DNA of 64,000 nt from Strongylocentrotus droebachiensis (GCA_035222895.1 JAVYIG010005280.1:1-64000); one strand, 5' to 3'; positions 13,094 to 19,790 are shown, numbered from the stretch's first letter. The notes: generated by a model from the letters alone, not told the origin. Translations and numbers: made by a program.

Positions 13094-16000
13094 AGATTAG
13101 TGCATCTCACATATAACATTTTCTCATTATGTAGCCTAATTAGCTTTCCAGACAAATGAACCCATTTGAAAACAAAACTGGATAATGTTTTTTAATGAAA
13201 TGTAATTTGTGCCAAATCAGTGTAGAAATATATTTTTTTAATCCAGGGGAGCTTTAAAAAAATATTTCTTATGATTACATGGAGATTTAAGAGGTCTTTG
13301 TTTAGCTACCAGAGCTAAATCACTAAACTATCCTGTTTTTGTGTATCACTTTGTAGAATAGTTGCATGGCAGTAAATAGTACAGTATCTGTTGTAATGAC
13401 ACAAGCATGGCTTCTCATGGGGAATTTCACACTCTGTGGCTATACATCCAATGGTGGACGTTATCAATCACAGAGAATGGACTTCATTTTTATAACTAAC
13501 AGGCCTTATACAATACGCACACTGTACACCCACTGAAAGAAACTGACTATAGAGAACATGTGGAAGTCCATTTCTTGCCTCATATTTTGAGGGAATAAAA
13601 CATGGAGATGATAAATGTTTTTATCACAGGTTCTAGAATCTAAGCACTCCTATTGGTCAATTGACAACATGTGGGCATGCATTTATTTTTCCCACCGTGC
13701 AAAACATCTCCCATCAAAATTTGATAACACACACTTGATACCTGCTGATATCGCTTCCGCGTAATTCAATCTTTACTTTTGTAGAGTAGCCTAATATATC
13801 TAGATCTAATGTTAGAATGTTCTAGGCCTAGATCTAATATCTATCTTTACTCTAAATCTAATTTCTATCTTAACTCTAGATCTAGACTATATTGTAAGAA
13901 TGTATTGCCGACCCGTCTTATAGAACAAATAATGCACTGTTTCGCTCGTGTGTTAGGGCAGTTCCAGTGCACTCAGTTTAGTCAATGTGATATCGATAAT
14001 GCACTTGCCCTAGGAGCGTGTGCATTGTCACCTATGTGCACTGACTAAATTTTGTGCACTGGCCCTGCCCTAACACTCTCGCAACAGTGAATTATTTGTA
14101 TAATATCATAAGCACACTCCAAATAGGTTGTTTTAGGAGAGAAGATTAATAATGCACTTCATAGAGGAAGTGAAATAGATGACAAATAGGGAAGGGTTGA
14201 TTTACTACTATAAAATATTATGCAAGTGGGAAACATAGGGAAAATCTAAAAGTTGACAAAAGAAATTGAATGTTAGAGAAAAAGAAAGAGAGAGAGAGAG
14301 AGAGAGAGATACGGTAGATACAAAAAGAGGAACAGACAGAGATGAAATATATTGGAGAAAAAAAACAAATTGCTAATGTTAGAAGGAAACAAATTATTGA
14401 AAAGAGAGAGAAAGAGAGAAAAAAAGAGTGTGGGAGGGAAAGAGAGAGAGAGAGAGAGAGAGTACATATACATGTATCAATGGGAGGGTTGTTAAAGATA
14501 AAGAGAAATAAAAAGCAGCAGTTAAACAGCACTTCTTTATGAATAAATAAATCAACCAATAAGCCATGAATCCAATGAAGATAGCGTTTCCCCACCCATC
14601 CTGTATACTTTGATGAAGCAATATTTCTCTCGTGGCAATTATTGCTTATTTAGATTGACACACTGACCCCATAAATTGATGTATTTTGGAAGGTGGAAGT
14701 AGCAATCCTAGAGTACATATTTCTCTTTTTGTAATCAACTTTCAAACTTCTGTTTTTGTGATTTTGTGAGTCTTTTGCCTTAGTGATTGATTACAAGGCT
14801 CAACACTAACATAGGGGGTCGGGTATACATAAACATAAACAACCACCCCCCCCCCCCCCTCCCCCCCCCCCCCCCATTTTAATGTTTATCCTTCAAATAG
14901 TGAATATTGTGAATGGGGCCTGGTATAGAATGACTCCCAATACACTCTAGGCCTCAGGAAAAAGTTGTACTGGGTCCTGATTCTATGTTACAAGTTTCCC
15001 AATGCCTGAAGCTTAAAAGGTCATAATTTTGTTTTGACTATCATCAGTGCTATAGGAGTGTAGTGCTTGATAGATCGGACATTTTGAGTAATCACTTTTC
15101 AGGGTAACAAACATAGAAGATCTCCTTGACATTTCATTTCATTTCATTTATTTATTCATGATAATTTGCTTCAGCCTAAACGGCTGTTTTCCAGAGAGTC
15201 TGTGGACTGAATTAGAAATAAACAGATTATAGTACACACAAAAAAAACAGTAACAAAAGATAACAAAACAAAAACATAAAAAATAAACAAATCAAATGAA
15301 AAACAAAGGAAAAAAATTAAGAGGCATGAAATACATGTAAAAAAGAAATATAAAAATGAACAATAATTAGTCATCAGGAAGCAATTACCGGAGAATGATA
15401 TTGTTAATCCCAAGTCTATTTATTCTATTCTACACTTAACACCCCCACCCTCCTCTGCGCATCATGTATTATTACGTAGGTGTTAACATTATGTTTTGGT
15501 TTTTTCTGCGTTTTTTAATTAAACAAAAAAAAGATGTTTATATTCTTTATTGTGACAGGACAATATTGCCTCTTGGAGATTTTTTACATCATAACTTCAT
15601 ATCATTTTGTCTCTAATTTCTTGTCTTCTCCTACCCAAGAACCCTGTATGAATAGTTAACGATTATGATGATATAATACATGAAAATGCTTTTTAAACAA
15701 GTATATCATTTGCCCAACTACAAGCTACTGAACAAAAAATATATTTGATGGTGATTTATCACCGTGATCACCGGGTTTAATCATCATTTCTCTTTTTCTT
15801 GCTGTAAATTAATCTTCCACAGGAAACAATGCAAAAGGCGGAGAATGACCATAGAAATCTGAAGGCTATTGGTTCAAATATCCAGTCCAAGCTTGATGGC
15901 CTTTATAGAATGGTAAGTAAGAGCGTACCACAGAACTGAAGCTAGCGATCTGTTATTTGATCCAGGGACAGTTGCTCTGGGCCCCGTCTTATGAAGAGTT

Positions 16001-17488
16001 GATATTAATCACAACATATTTTTGATTGATATCAATCGCAACTATGTACATAAGAGATAGGGGAGTGCAAACTTTCGATTGATAAGAGGACTTGCGATTG
16101 ATTTGGATCAATCACAACTATTTATAAGACGGGGGCCCTGCTGATCTTTGTGTCAAAAGTGTAGGATTAGCATTTGGGTTGCGACTGGGATTTACGTAAA
16201 GTTTCGGGATTCAGGTAGTTTAGGAAATTACCACATAATGATTGTCGCAGGAGCAAGTGATGTACAATCCATATAGACATGACATGATTATTGACTTATT
16301 GCTAAAGGAAGAAATGTTTCTCTTCTTAGACACTAATTAGAGAAGATATATTTACTTAATGGTGAAGAAAAATGAAGACAGATATGTGATCATGATATAA
16401 TCAACCAAGTTACCTTTATTTTTTTTTAAATTTCAAATAGGATGATGAACTCAGCCAAGTTACCTTCTGTTATCTATAGCATTTTTTTAGAAGCCATCTT
16501 TACTAATCAAACAGTAGAACATATGATTGATCACATAATATGACTCTTCCTATTACTCTGTATAGCATTCTTTAAAAAAGAATTAAAAAAGCAAAAAAAT
16601 ACTAACTTGAATATTGCAAAATTTCTTAGAATCCATTTCATGACATGAAATAATTTGTTAATCTGTTTTTGTTATTACTTGATTGATATTTTAACTGCGC
16701 CCAATCCACCTATTATCCTTGAGATCTGATTATTAATTTTACATCATGTCAAGTTTGTGTAATTATCATTTGGGTTAATTGATTAAATGGTCTAGTAATC
16801 ATTTCAACTATTACCTATTAGGTCTGATACCCTGTTGGAGAGTACCCCTTTCACCATATGAGAAGCAATTTTGTTAAATAGGCCCAATGAAAAAACGGTC
16901 TAAATGAGCATTAGACTTATTAGAAATTAGACCAAATTGATAAATTGCTAGTGACAGATGGGAAGCGGATAAAGTGACAAATAAGACAAAATTACATCAG
17001 ATGTAAGAGGTAAGAGGTAGGCTATGTGTAGAAAAACAGTCTAAATGAGTATTAGACTTATTAGAAATTAGACCAATTTGATAAATAGCCCCAATTGCTA
17101 GTGACAGATGGGAGAATGGATAAAGTGACAAATTAGACAACATTACATCGTAAAACGAAATTTGGAAAGTCATAGCCATCTCATCTAATCCCTTTTGTCT
17201 ACACACAGGCTGGCTGTGTTTAGACAAAAGGGATTAGATGAGATGGCTATGACTTTCCAAATTTCCTTTAAATCAATAAAATATAATCTTGAATTATTAT
17301 AATTTAACCATGTCAATATTGATTTGTTTATACCTCTTTCTCCATTTCTTTTCACTTCTGCAGATTTTATTCTTAACGTAACATTACGATGAGGTCTGGA
17401 ACAAGTTGTTGAGTCAACTCTTGATGATCCTGCAGCTCCTACTGTAGACACTCAATCGCACTACACATTGACAAAAGAGCTGGGGTGA
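552..17488 (+). CDS. HMG20A/HMG20B-like HMG-box protein with zinc finger (multi-exon gene)
   Basis: Spliced model: 552-715, 3390-3928, 4357-4668, 5499-5695, 6600-6691, 8119-8369, 9068-9123, 10094-10205, 10507-10668, 12426-12517, 15823-15912 (or 15916), then a last exon from 17364 or 17394. All internal junctions are GT-AG and every phase matches. The product is about 694 residues (stop 17,379-17,381) or 721 residues (stop 17,486-17,488). Order: S/T/V-rich N-terminus 1-404, basic GWPKGKKRKK at 411-420, HMG box about 428-505, U1-type C2H2 finger 544-566, coiled coil about 629-690. The basic stretch, the LPPxxKxRYLDxxxxDKERYxKE pattern and the ERELELRELRR coiled-coil start are typical of HMG20A/HMG20B, which act in LSD1-CoREST chromatin complexes. 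The length is about twice that family's norm, and a zinc finger is not part of the human HMG20 proteins as I know them. Family call is firm; orthology to A or B cannot be decided here. Confidence 0.82.
1151..1924. mobile_element. TA-flanked MITE with CpG-rich interior
   Basis: Terminal inverted repeats GAGTAAAGTACCCGGT (1151-1166) and its exact complement (1909-1924), directly flanked by TA on both sides. That fits a Tc1/mariner-like or other TA-targeting non-autonomous element of 774 bp. A subterminal TTTTCGGCC motif recurs inverted. The interior around 1340-1560 is rich in CpG (GCGCTCGCGCGCGCCGTGCG), unlike the surrounding AT-rich DNA. No transposase reading frame is present. Confidence 0.6.
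2628..2720. repeat. Poly-G tracts
   Basis: An uninterrupted run of about 20 G at 2628-2648, followed by GGGGGG and a second run of 11 G at 2709-2719. Able to form G-quadruplex on this strand; lengths may be unreliable in the assembly. Confidence 0.7.
3390..3928 (+). CDS. Coding exon 2 (N-terminal region, residues 55-235)
   Basis: Acceptor TAATTCCAG ends at 3389; donor GTAAGA starts at 3929. The exon enters in phase 2 and leaves in phase 1. It is open throughout and clearly richer in G+C than the flanking introns. The translation is rich in Ser, Thr, Leu and Gly (for example GGLLTGTVISPESLRAVTNI) with acidic patches. No catalytic motif, membrane segment or known domain is visible. It looks like a low-complexity, possibly disordered or transactivation-like region; that role is inference. 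Confidence 0.75.
3929..4356 (+). other. Intron 2
   Basis: Short intron between exons 2 and 3. It contains GCGCCATGAGCGCCCCTGG and then TATTATTATTATTC, a combination that looks like the 3' end of an old short retroelement. Nothing else is seen. Confidence 0.5.
4357..4668 (+). CDS. Coding exon 3 (acidic N-terminal region, residues 235-339)
   Basis: Acceptor TTTGTAG ends at 4356; donor GTATGT starts at 4669; both ends are phase 1. The translation starts GGDGETISISDTLQADVDDA and is strongly acidic, with many Asp/Glu and Val. It contains a short amphipathic stretch, HELARLVQTVEQA. No known domain is seen. Being phase 1 at both ends, it could be skipped without a frameshift. Confidence 0.78.
4669..5498 (+). 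other. Intron 3
   Basis: Intron between exons 3 and 4, phase 1. Contains a G-rich run at 5144-5161 and otherwise AT-rich unique sequence. Nothing coding is seen. Confidence 0.55.
5499..5695 (+). CDS. Coding exon 4 (residues 339-404)
   Basis: Acceptor CATCACGCAG ends at 5498; donor GTATGT starts at 5696. Enters in phase 1, leaves in phase 0. Translation starts GQLVIRQGYVVCTQDGENLV and ends SPLVATE, rich in Val, Thr and Ala with many acidic residues. It is the last exon of the N-terminal extension before the basic DNA-binding part. No domain is recognised. Confidence 0.78.
5860..6015. mobile_element. TA-flanked MITE in intron 4 (CAGTC ends)
   Basis: A 156-bp element starting CAGTCAAATCTGCTTTAGTG and ending CTATAGACAGGTTGGACTG, flanked by TA. 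The ends are imperfect inverted repeats (CAGTC.AA.CTG.). Two internal GACC-type segments (CTACAAAGACC and CTGCAAAGACC) repeat. This form, with 'dispersed ...GTGACCACCTGTCTACAAAG...'-like ends, is common in marine invertebrate genomes. Confidence 0.6.
6600..6691 (+). CDS. Coding exon 5: basic stretch and start of HMG box (residues 405-435)
   Basis: Acceptor CTGTAACAG ends at 6599; donor GTAAGTC starts at 6692; leaves in phase 2. It encodes KKKGKGGWPKGKKRKK, then DILEMAKAPRPASSA. A GW[PA]KG[RK]KRKK stretch directly before the HMG box is characteristic of HMG20A/B and probably serves as nuclear localisation signal and DNA-backbone contact. KAPRPASSAY corresponds to the N-terminal strand of the box, where other members have a KAPxxPLTGY-like sequence. 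Confidence 0.85.
6960..7105. repeat. GA-rich tract before copy 1
   Basis: Purine-only or nearly purine-only DNA (AGAGAGAGGGGAAGGGAGGG and variants). Similar tracts recur at 7258-7307, 7574-7615, 7757-7845 and 7991-8037, i.e. next to each duplicate of the exon. They probably served as the homology for the tandem duplications. Confidence 0.7.
7188..7257 (+). pseudogene. Partial duplicate of HMG-box exon, copy 1
   Basis: Preceded by the same acceptor as the real exon (AACTGCAG ending 7187). The first 70 bases encode YAMFLAEQREGYRKSHPEVS, then GRK, nearly identical to the functional box. After GCCGCAAG the copy runs into a GA-rich tract instead of helix 2 sequence. Read on, it gives a Lys/Glu/Arg-rich tail and a stop, with no donor matching exon 6. 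The codon change creates an internal CC|GTAAGAG donor-like site. Used as an exon it would truncate the protein inside the box. Confidence 0.75.
7308..7573. mobile_element. MITE with CAGACCTGCCAACC ends
   Basis: Terminal inverted repeats CAGACCTGCCAACC (7308) and GGTTGGCAGGTCTG (ending 7573). GAGGGA abuts both ends and is a plausible target duplication, although it lies in GA-rich DNA. The inner part repeats TACGATTT and ACAACTTTTGT motifs. CAG..CTG ends and the duplication suggest a hAT-like non-autonomous element. It sits inside duplicate copy 1's GA tract. Confidence 0.65.
7691..7760 (+). pseudogene. Partial duplicate of HMG-box exon, copy 2
   Basis: Acceptor AACTGTAG ends at 7690; the copy encodes YAMFLAEQQEGYRESHPEVV, then CRK. 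Like copy 1 it breaks off after the GCAAG corresponding to 8188 and continues GAGGGAGAGAAGGAGG. The shared junction shows that copies 1 and 2 arose from each other or from one event. A stop follows after a charged tail. Confidence 0.75.
7922..7980 (+). pseudogene. Partial duplicate of HMG-box exon, copy 3
   Basis: Acceptor AACTGCAG ends at 7921; the copy encodes YAMFLAEQREGYRESHPEVV, then TNYGKR. It breaks about 10 bases earlier than copies 1 and 2, running directly into TTACAAATTATGG and a GA-rich tract, so it has a separate breakpoint. It is otherwise the copy closest to the functional exon. Confidence 0.75.
8119..8369 (+). CDS. Coding exon 6: HMG box (residues 435-519)
   Basis: Acceptor AACTGTAG ends at 8118; donor GTAATT starts at 8370; the exon takes one base to finish Ala-435 and leaves in phase 1. 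The translation YAMFLAEQREGYRESHPEVV, then GRKVSSLLGKMWTGLPP and KKRYLDMEKKDKERYIKEIK, is a full L-shaped HMG box. Its signature residues are the aromatic Y/F pair near the start, LGxxW in helix 2, and a KxRYLDxxxxDKERYxKE third helix. This is the only one of four tandem copies of the exon start that continues into helices 2 and 3. Confidence 0.9.
8370..9067 (+). other. Intron 6
   Basis: Largely occupied by the TTAA-flanked element at 8477-8882. The remaining sequence is AT-rich with no other signal. Confidence 0.55.
8477..8882. mobile_element. TTAA-flanked MITE
   Basis: Left end TTAAAGGGATAGTTGAGTT and right end AACTCAGCTATCCCTTTAA are inverted repeats with one or two mismatches, and TTAA stands at both outer edges. 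This fits a piggyBac-like non-autonomous element of about 400 bp. Interior is AT-rich with no transposase frame. Confidence 0.6.
9068..9123 (+). CDS. Coding exon 7 (linker, residues 519-537)
   Basis: Acceptor TATGCGCAG ends at 9067; donor GTAAGT starts at 9124. Only 56 bases; enters in phase 1 and leaves in phase 0. It encodes GSEEAISEQIVNMSKNDIL, an acidic linker between the HMG box and the zinc finger. Good splice signals and matching phases on both sides support it despite its small size. Confidence 0.72.
9253..9362. repeat. Foldback element (long hairpin)
   Basis: Two arms of about 36 bases, sharing GTTTTCACGAAGTGACGGTA and its complement with few mismatches, separated by about 38 AT-rich bases. 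It looks like a compact inverted-repeat (foldback) element in intron 7. The SINE's 3' end lies directly next to it. Confidence 0.65.
9361..9560 (-). mobile_element. tRNA-derived SINE
   Basis: On the minus strand it starts GCGATAGCTCATTCGGTAGA, an A-box-like sequence. A B box, GGGTTCGAAACC, follows about 45 bases later, so this is a tRNA-like head with internal RNA polymerase III promoter. It continues into a non-tRNA body (GTCCCTCGGAGAGGACCTAA, later GCATTTATGCTTTCTTAGCA) and ends near GGTAAAATAACCACC. A free tRNA gene is unlikely because of that body and the antisense intronic position. The body resembles SINEs I know from sea urchin sequence; that is recall, not a search. Confidence 0.7.
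10094..10205 (+). CDS. Coding exon 8: U1/matrin-type C2H2 zinc finger (residues 538-575)
   Basis: Acceptor TCCTTTATTTAG ends at 10093; donor GTAAGTA starts at 10206; enters in phase 0 and leaves in phase 1. The translation GCNYLQCKVCDMYFHSTHNM continues SQHVLGKQHMTALAAKI. Cys-544, Cys-547, His-560 and His-566 fit C-x2-C-x12-H-x5-H with a GKxH ending, the pattern of U1/matrin-type zinc fingers that bind RNA or nucleic-acid duplexes. The position between HMG box and coiled coil is unusual for the HMG20 family. Confidence 0.82.
10507..10668 (+). CDS. Coding exon 9 (residues 575-629)
   Basis: Acceptor CTCATTGCAG ends at 10506; donor GTAGGT starts at 10669; phase 1 at both ends. The translation EMDQETLGLKELEEGVTQPD leads into a Cys-rich patch (CRSCECF) and ends FRSTFMDLHI. 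The last segment corresponds in position to the short hydrophobic segment before the coiled coil of HMG20 proteins. The exon's 3' end is duplicated downstream in the intron. Confidence 0.78.
10619..10967 (+). repeat. Tandem duplication of exon 9 3' end plus intron start
   Basis: A unit of about 163 bases (10619-10778) starting ATGCCACACAC in exon 9 and running through the donor into the intron is repeated at 10785-10946. A third copy only begins at 10954. The second copy keeps GTCGACGTTCATGGACCTGC and the GTAGGT donor. It has one extra base early on (ACACTAAAGGG against ACACGGAGGG), which shifts the frame. The copies also share GGAACCAAAGTCCTTGC at their ends. Confidence 0.75.
11032..11384 (+). 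CDS. Possible alternative terminal exon in intron 9
   Basis: An open stretch preceded by a good acceptor (CCCTTTTGCAG ending 11031). Joined to exon 9 in its natural phase 1 it reads on as GQQNEKVKFQWHLKDKTKLE and stays open for 117 codons to a TGA at 11382-11384. The sequence has mixed hydrophobic and charged composition, for example HGRTFYAAQRFNQFNFGLYK, and no domain that I recognise. Use of this exon would give an HMG20-like protein without its coiled coil. It could instead be the relic of an inserted element, since a 'GGGCCCTGTTTCATAAAACT' MITE-like end stands just upstream at about 10979. Confidence 0.3.
11408..11868. mobile_element. MITE with GTGACGTCATTGCCTCACTA repeats
   Basis: Subterminal perfect inverted repeat of at least 20 bases at 11435-11454 and 11817-11836. 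Outside it the arms remain similar (ACAAATTGCCAA on the left; complement ACAAATTGGCAA on the right). Total about 460 bp, AT-rich inside, no reading frame. It lies in intron 9. Confidence 0.65.
12426..12517 (+). CDS. Coding exon 10: coiled-coil start (residues 629-659)
   Basis: Acceptor GTGTTTTTGCAG ends at 12425; donor GTGGGTG starts at 12518; enters in phase 1 and leaves in phase 0. It encodes ERELELRELRRHHAISIHEQ and then MTLRRKCKILQ. The heptad-like leucines and the (A/E)REAELRxLR-type start match the HMG20 coiled coil, which pairs with partners in the CoREST complex (family knowledge). Confidence 0.82.
12960..13093. repeat. CT microsatellite tract
   Basis: Almost pure pyrimidine with several (CT)n runs, the longest at about 13061-13091. 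Short reading frames across it are low-complexity Ser/Leu artefacts. Confidence 0.85.
13925..14099. repeat. Foldback element in intron 10
   Basis: Arms ACAAATAATGCACTGTTTCG and the complement of CGCAACAGTGAATTATTTGT pair, and the pairing continues through GTTAGGGCAG and CCAGTGCAC. The arms are about 70 bases with about 80% match, around a short centre. It fits a MITE or foldback element of 175 bp. Confidence 0.65.
14284..14463. repeat. GA microsatellite tracts
   Basis: (GA)n runs at 14284-14310 and 14402-14463, purine-rich in between. No coding content. Confidence 0.85.
14846..14875. repeat. Poly-C tract
   Basis: Two C-runs separated by one T, about 30 bases in all, able to form i-motif or G-quadruplex on the other strand. 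Exact length is assembly-sensitive. Confidence 0.75.
15120..15410 (-). mobile_element. LINE 3'-end-like fragment
   Basis: Starts with a pentamer repeat, CATTTCATTTCATTTCATTT, followed by an AT-rich stretch with ACGGCTGTTTTCCAGAGAG. Read on the minus strand this is an A-rich stretch ending in a (AAATG)n tail, typical of LINE 3' ends. Similar arrangements occur at 19,558, 28,975, 33,990 and 52,025. No protein fragment is left here. Confidence 0.4.
15823..15912 (+). CDS. Coding exon 11: coiled coil (residues 660-689)
   Basis: Acceptor TTAATCTTCCACAG ends at 15822. It encodes ETMQKAENDHRNLKAIGSNI, then QSKLDGLYRM, continuing the coiled coil. Two overlapping donors lie at its end: ATG|GTAAGT at 15913 (phase 0) and GTAA|GTAAGA at 15917 (phase 1). 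They form a GYNNGY tandem donor pair four bases apart. The choice decides the frame of the last exon. Confidence 0.8.
15978..16140. mobile_element. MITE with GGGCCCCGTCTTAT ends
   Basis: Left end GGGCCCCGTCTTATGAAGAG and right end CTATTTATAAGACGGGGGCC are inverted repeats. The interior repeats GATTGAT and CAATCGCAACT motifs in both orientations, so the whole element can fold. About 160 bp in intron 11. Confidence 0.65.
16875..17152. repeat. Tandem duplication in intron 11
   Basis: A segment of about 110 bases (GTCTAAATGAGCATTAGACT through GACAGATGGGA.. to ACATTACATC-like) at 16889-16998 recurs at 17038-17150 with minor changes. Both copies contain TTAGAAATTAGACCAA and AGTGACAGATGGGA. The second copy ends directly at the left arm of the 17,157 hairpin. 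Confidence 0.65.
17157..17265. repeat. Nearly perfect 52-bp hairpin in intron 11
   Basis: Left arm 17157-17208 and right arm 17214-17265 are complementary at 51 of 52 positions, with a five-base loop (GCTGG). The arms begin GAAATTTGGAAAGTCATAGC. The hairpin lies about 100-130 bases upstream of the terminal-exon acceptors. The near-identity of the arms indicates recent origin, gene conversion or selection. Confidence 0.9.
17364..17488 (+). CDS. Terminal coding exon (two alternative acceptors, two frames)
   Basis: Acceptor 1, CACTTCTGCAG ending at 17363, joined to donor 15913 gives ILFLT and a stop at 17379-17381. Acceptor 2, GATGAG ending at 17393, lies 17 bases after a branch-point-like CTTAAC. 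Joined to donor 15917 it gives MVSLEQVVESTLDDPAAPTV, then DTQSHYTLTKELG and a TGA at 17486-17488. This second ending resembles the C-terminus of vertebrate HMG20A as I recall it (a PTVDT motif followed by Tyr) and is therefore likely the family-like form. The first acceptor is the stronger splice site. Which is used, or whether both are, cannot be settled from sequence. Confidence 0.55.
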
Positions 17489-17815
17489 AAAGGTCACTGG
17501 ATTAGCCTAAGACCCAAGAGTAGCAGGTCCTCCAACCTGGCCTAAGATTGAAGAAGTTCTGGAACTTCAATGAGGCCCAAGGCCTTACTAGTTCCGACTT
17601 TAAGGTCAGGCCCGTGATGAAGGAAGTTCAGGCACATCGGCAGGGCCTCCAACATAAATGGTTTAGGCACTACAACATTGCCTGAAGCCTTAGAAGGTCA
17701 GGCACCCTAGCCTGGCCCAAGACTGAATCAGTTTTAGCACTTCATCTTGGCCTAAAACAGGAAATTCAGGCCCTTTGGCTTGAGCCAAGCTCTGAGAAGT
17801 CTGACCACCTCGGTA
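17489..17815 (+). repeat. Degenerate repeats in the putative 3' UTR
   Basis: The words TGGCCTAAGA, GAAGTTC(A/T)GG, AGGTCAGGC and GGCCC recur in varied order, as in CCTGGCCTAAGATTGAAGAA, GTGATGAAGGAAGTTCAGGC and AGCCTGGCCCAAGACTGAAT. This looks like a decayed tandem repeat with a unit of roughly 50-60 bases. It is GC-richer than its surroundings and lies directly after the stop codon. Confidence 0.5.
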
Positions 17816-19500
17816 TCAGCTGATACCTAGACGTGTGTGCTAGATTCATCATGAGGTTTATGGCACCATTTACATTGTCCCAGATGGCAACCTTTAAATT
17901 TTGCCATTCCTTGATGTCACTGAATAACAGTGCATTTGCAAAATTTGAAAGATCTGTGATAAGTCCATTGAACATGTATATTCCAATGTACAACACAATA
18001 GTGATGTTTCATTTTCACAATCTCTAAATCACTGTGAGCACAATTTTGTGAATATGCCTAACATTTTCTGATAGAAATGGGTCATTGGCAACAAATTTAC
18101 CAAATATTGAATTGAGGGCAACAATTAAGTATATGGATTCCATCTCCCCCAAACCGATGAATTTCTAGCAGTTGTCATAACTAGGAGCACCATGAAATAT
18201 GGCATGAAAGCAACTAAAGTATGACTATAAACTGCATATAAGAGGCCTTGTCTTCAGCTCACTGTGAGAATGTTTGTTGCACCTTACCTTACACAATGTC
18301 CATCTGTCATTATTGGGAATGTATTGCATGTCAGTTCATTGTACTGATAGTGCAATTTCTACTTTTGCTAGTTCCTTTAAAGTTTTGACATAATATTTTG
18401 AATAGTGCAATATTTTAATGTAACTAAGACCATCTAAGTTGTATGGTATTTGAGGGTCACTTGAAGCCTGTTCTACCCAAGCCAGTCTATGAATTATTTG
18501 AGGACATCATACACTTACCTCATTCTAAGCAGTGGTGACACAGAAGAATAACTGTACATTATGTATACCAGTAACATCATTGCAAAGACTTTCTAAAGAT
18601 CAATGTGAAGCAATTTCAATTCCCTGTAGTATTGCCTGCAGAAATCATTTTCAAATTATGTTATATGTCATTGTCACACACACAAATTGCAATAGGTGCT
18701 TGACAAGGCTATTGAAATTGTCAGAGGTTGATATCTAGAAAGTCATGATTATGTGATACACAGTGCTGATCAACGGCATTGGTTGATGAACAGGTATTTT
18801 TTCTGGTGGTCTAAGAACAAATCAATCATCAGTTTTGGTGTCCAATGCTGTAAGTGAGGGTTACTTGTCACAAATCTATTTTAATTTGCCTTTCAACACA
18901 CTGTTACCATTTTGGAAATCCCGATTTAGCCTTATCTTAAGATGTATCAACATTAAAAGAACCCAACTGTAAATTGTACAGACTGAATAGTCACATTGTT
19001 TTGGGGGATCAAAAATGAATGAATACCCATACTAACACCTATGTTAAGTATTACATCTTACTATTCAGCCTTGCTTTATTACTCCTTTTTTAATAAACTT
19101 ATTGGGAGGGCAAGTTGTTGATGTCACTGTTAGGTAATTCATCTTACTGGATATTGTGTGAAAAACCTGGAAACATCTGAATTCCCCACCTATTACAACG
19201 TTTTCTTGGTAAATTAATAGAATATTGAATATTTATATATATACATGCACTTGTATACAGGGTTTTGATATACTTTAAGGATTTGTATCATTTTTTATTT
19301 ATTTATTTTTCGAATTTTCATTGAAAAATTCGTCATATAATGATTCAACAGATAGCACGTATTTCAAGTAATGAATACCAATTATCGGTCTCTGTTGACA
19401 TTGATGATGAATAGAAATTGTTATTTCGGTGCAATACAATGTAAAATACTATCTTTGATATGAAATAAATGACAAATAGCAATTTATGATTCAATAAAAG
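17816..19500 (+). other. Putative 3' UTR of the HMG20-like gene
   Basis: Unique AT-rich DNA with no recognised repeat, which fits a long 3' UTR. AATAAA polyadenylation-type signals stand at 19092-19097 and 19493-19498. A T-rich and (TTTA)n patch lies between them at about 19,290. The true cleavage site cannot be determined here. Confidence 0.4.
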
Positions 19501-19557
19501 GAATTTACATGAATTAAATTTGCCTGTTTGATTTGTGATATGCACAGAGTGTTCACC

Positions 19558-19790
19558 ATGAGCATTGAATTGAATTGAATTGATTGATTCATCTGTCATG
19601 CAACAGAAATTCTTTTTACAATTGGCCTAACAATAACACAGCAGAATTATACATAACAAAGAGGTTTAAAATGATGACAAATATACAATATATGATCAAC
19701 AAAACAGAAGGAAATAAAAGAGAGGTTTTAAGGAATTTACAAAACCAATGTGTGTCAGAAAAATAATGCAGGATAAGGAAATTCATCCAT
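19558..19790 (-). mobile_element. LINE 3'-end-like fragment
   Basis: Starts with a repeated pentamer, ATTGAATTGAATTGAATTGA, followed by sequence such as CAACAGAAATTCTTTTTACA and an A-rich stretch. On the minus strand this is a 3' end with a (TCAAT)n tail. No protein fragment is recognised. Confidence 0.35.

Larger units (their letters stand above)
12518..15822 (+). other. Intron 10
   Basis: The largest intron. It contains a CT-rich tract (12960-13093), a foldback element (13925-14099), GA tracts (14284-14310, 14402-14463), a C-run (14846-14875), and a LINE-tail-like segment (15120-15410). Short TCTAGATCT-type repeats stand at 13800-13890. Nothing coding is seen. Confidence 0.55.

Noticed and set aside
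12797..13159. 120-codon open frame in intron 10
   Set aside because: Microsatellite artefact within an intron of the HMG20-like gene.
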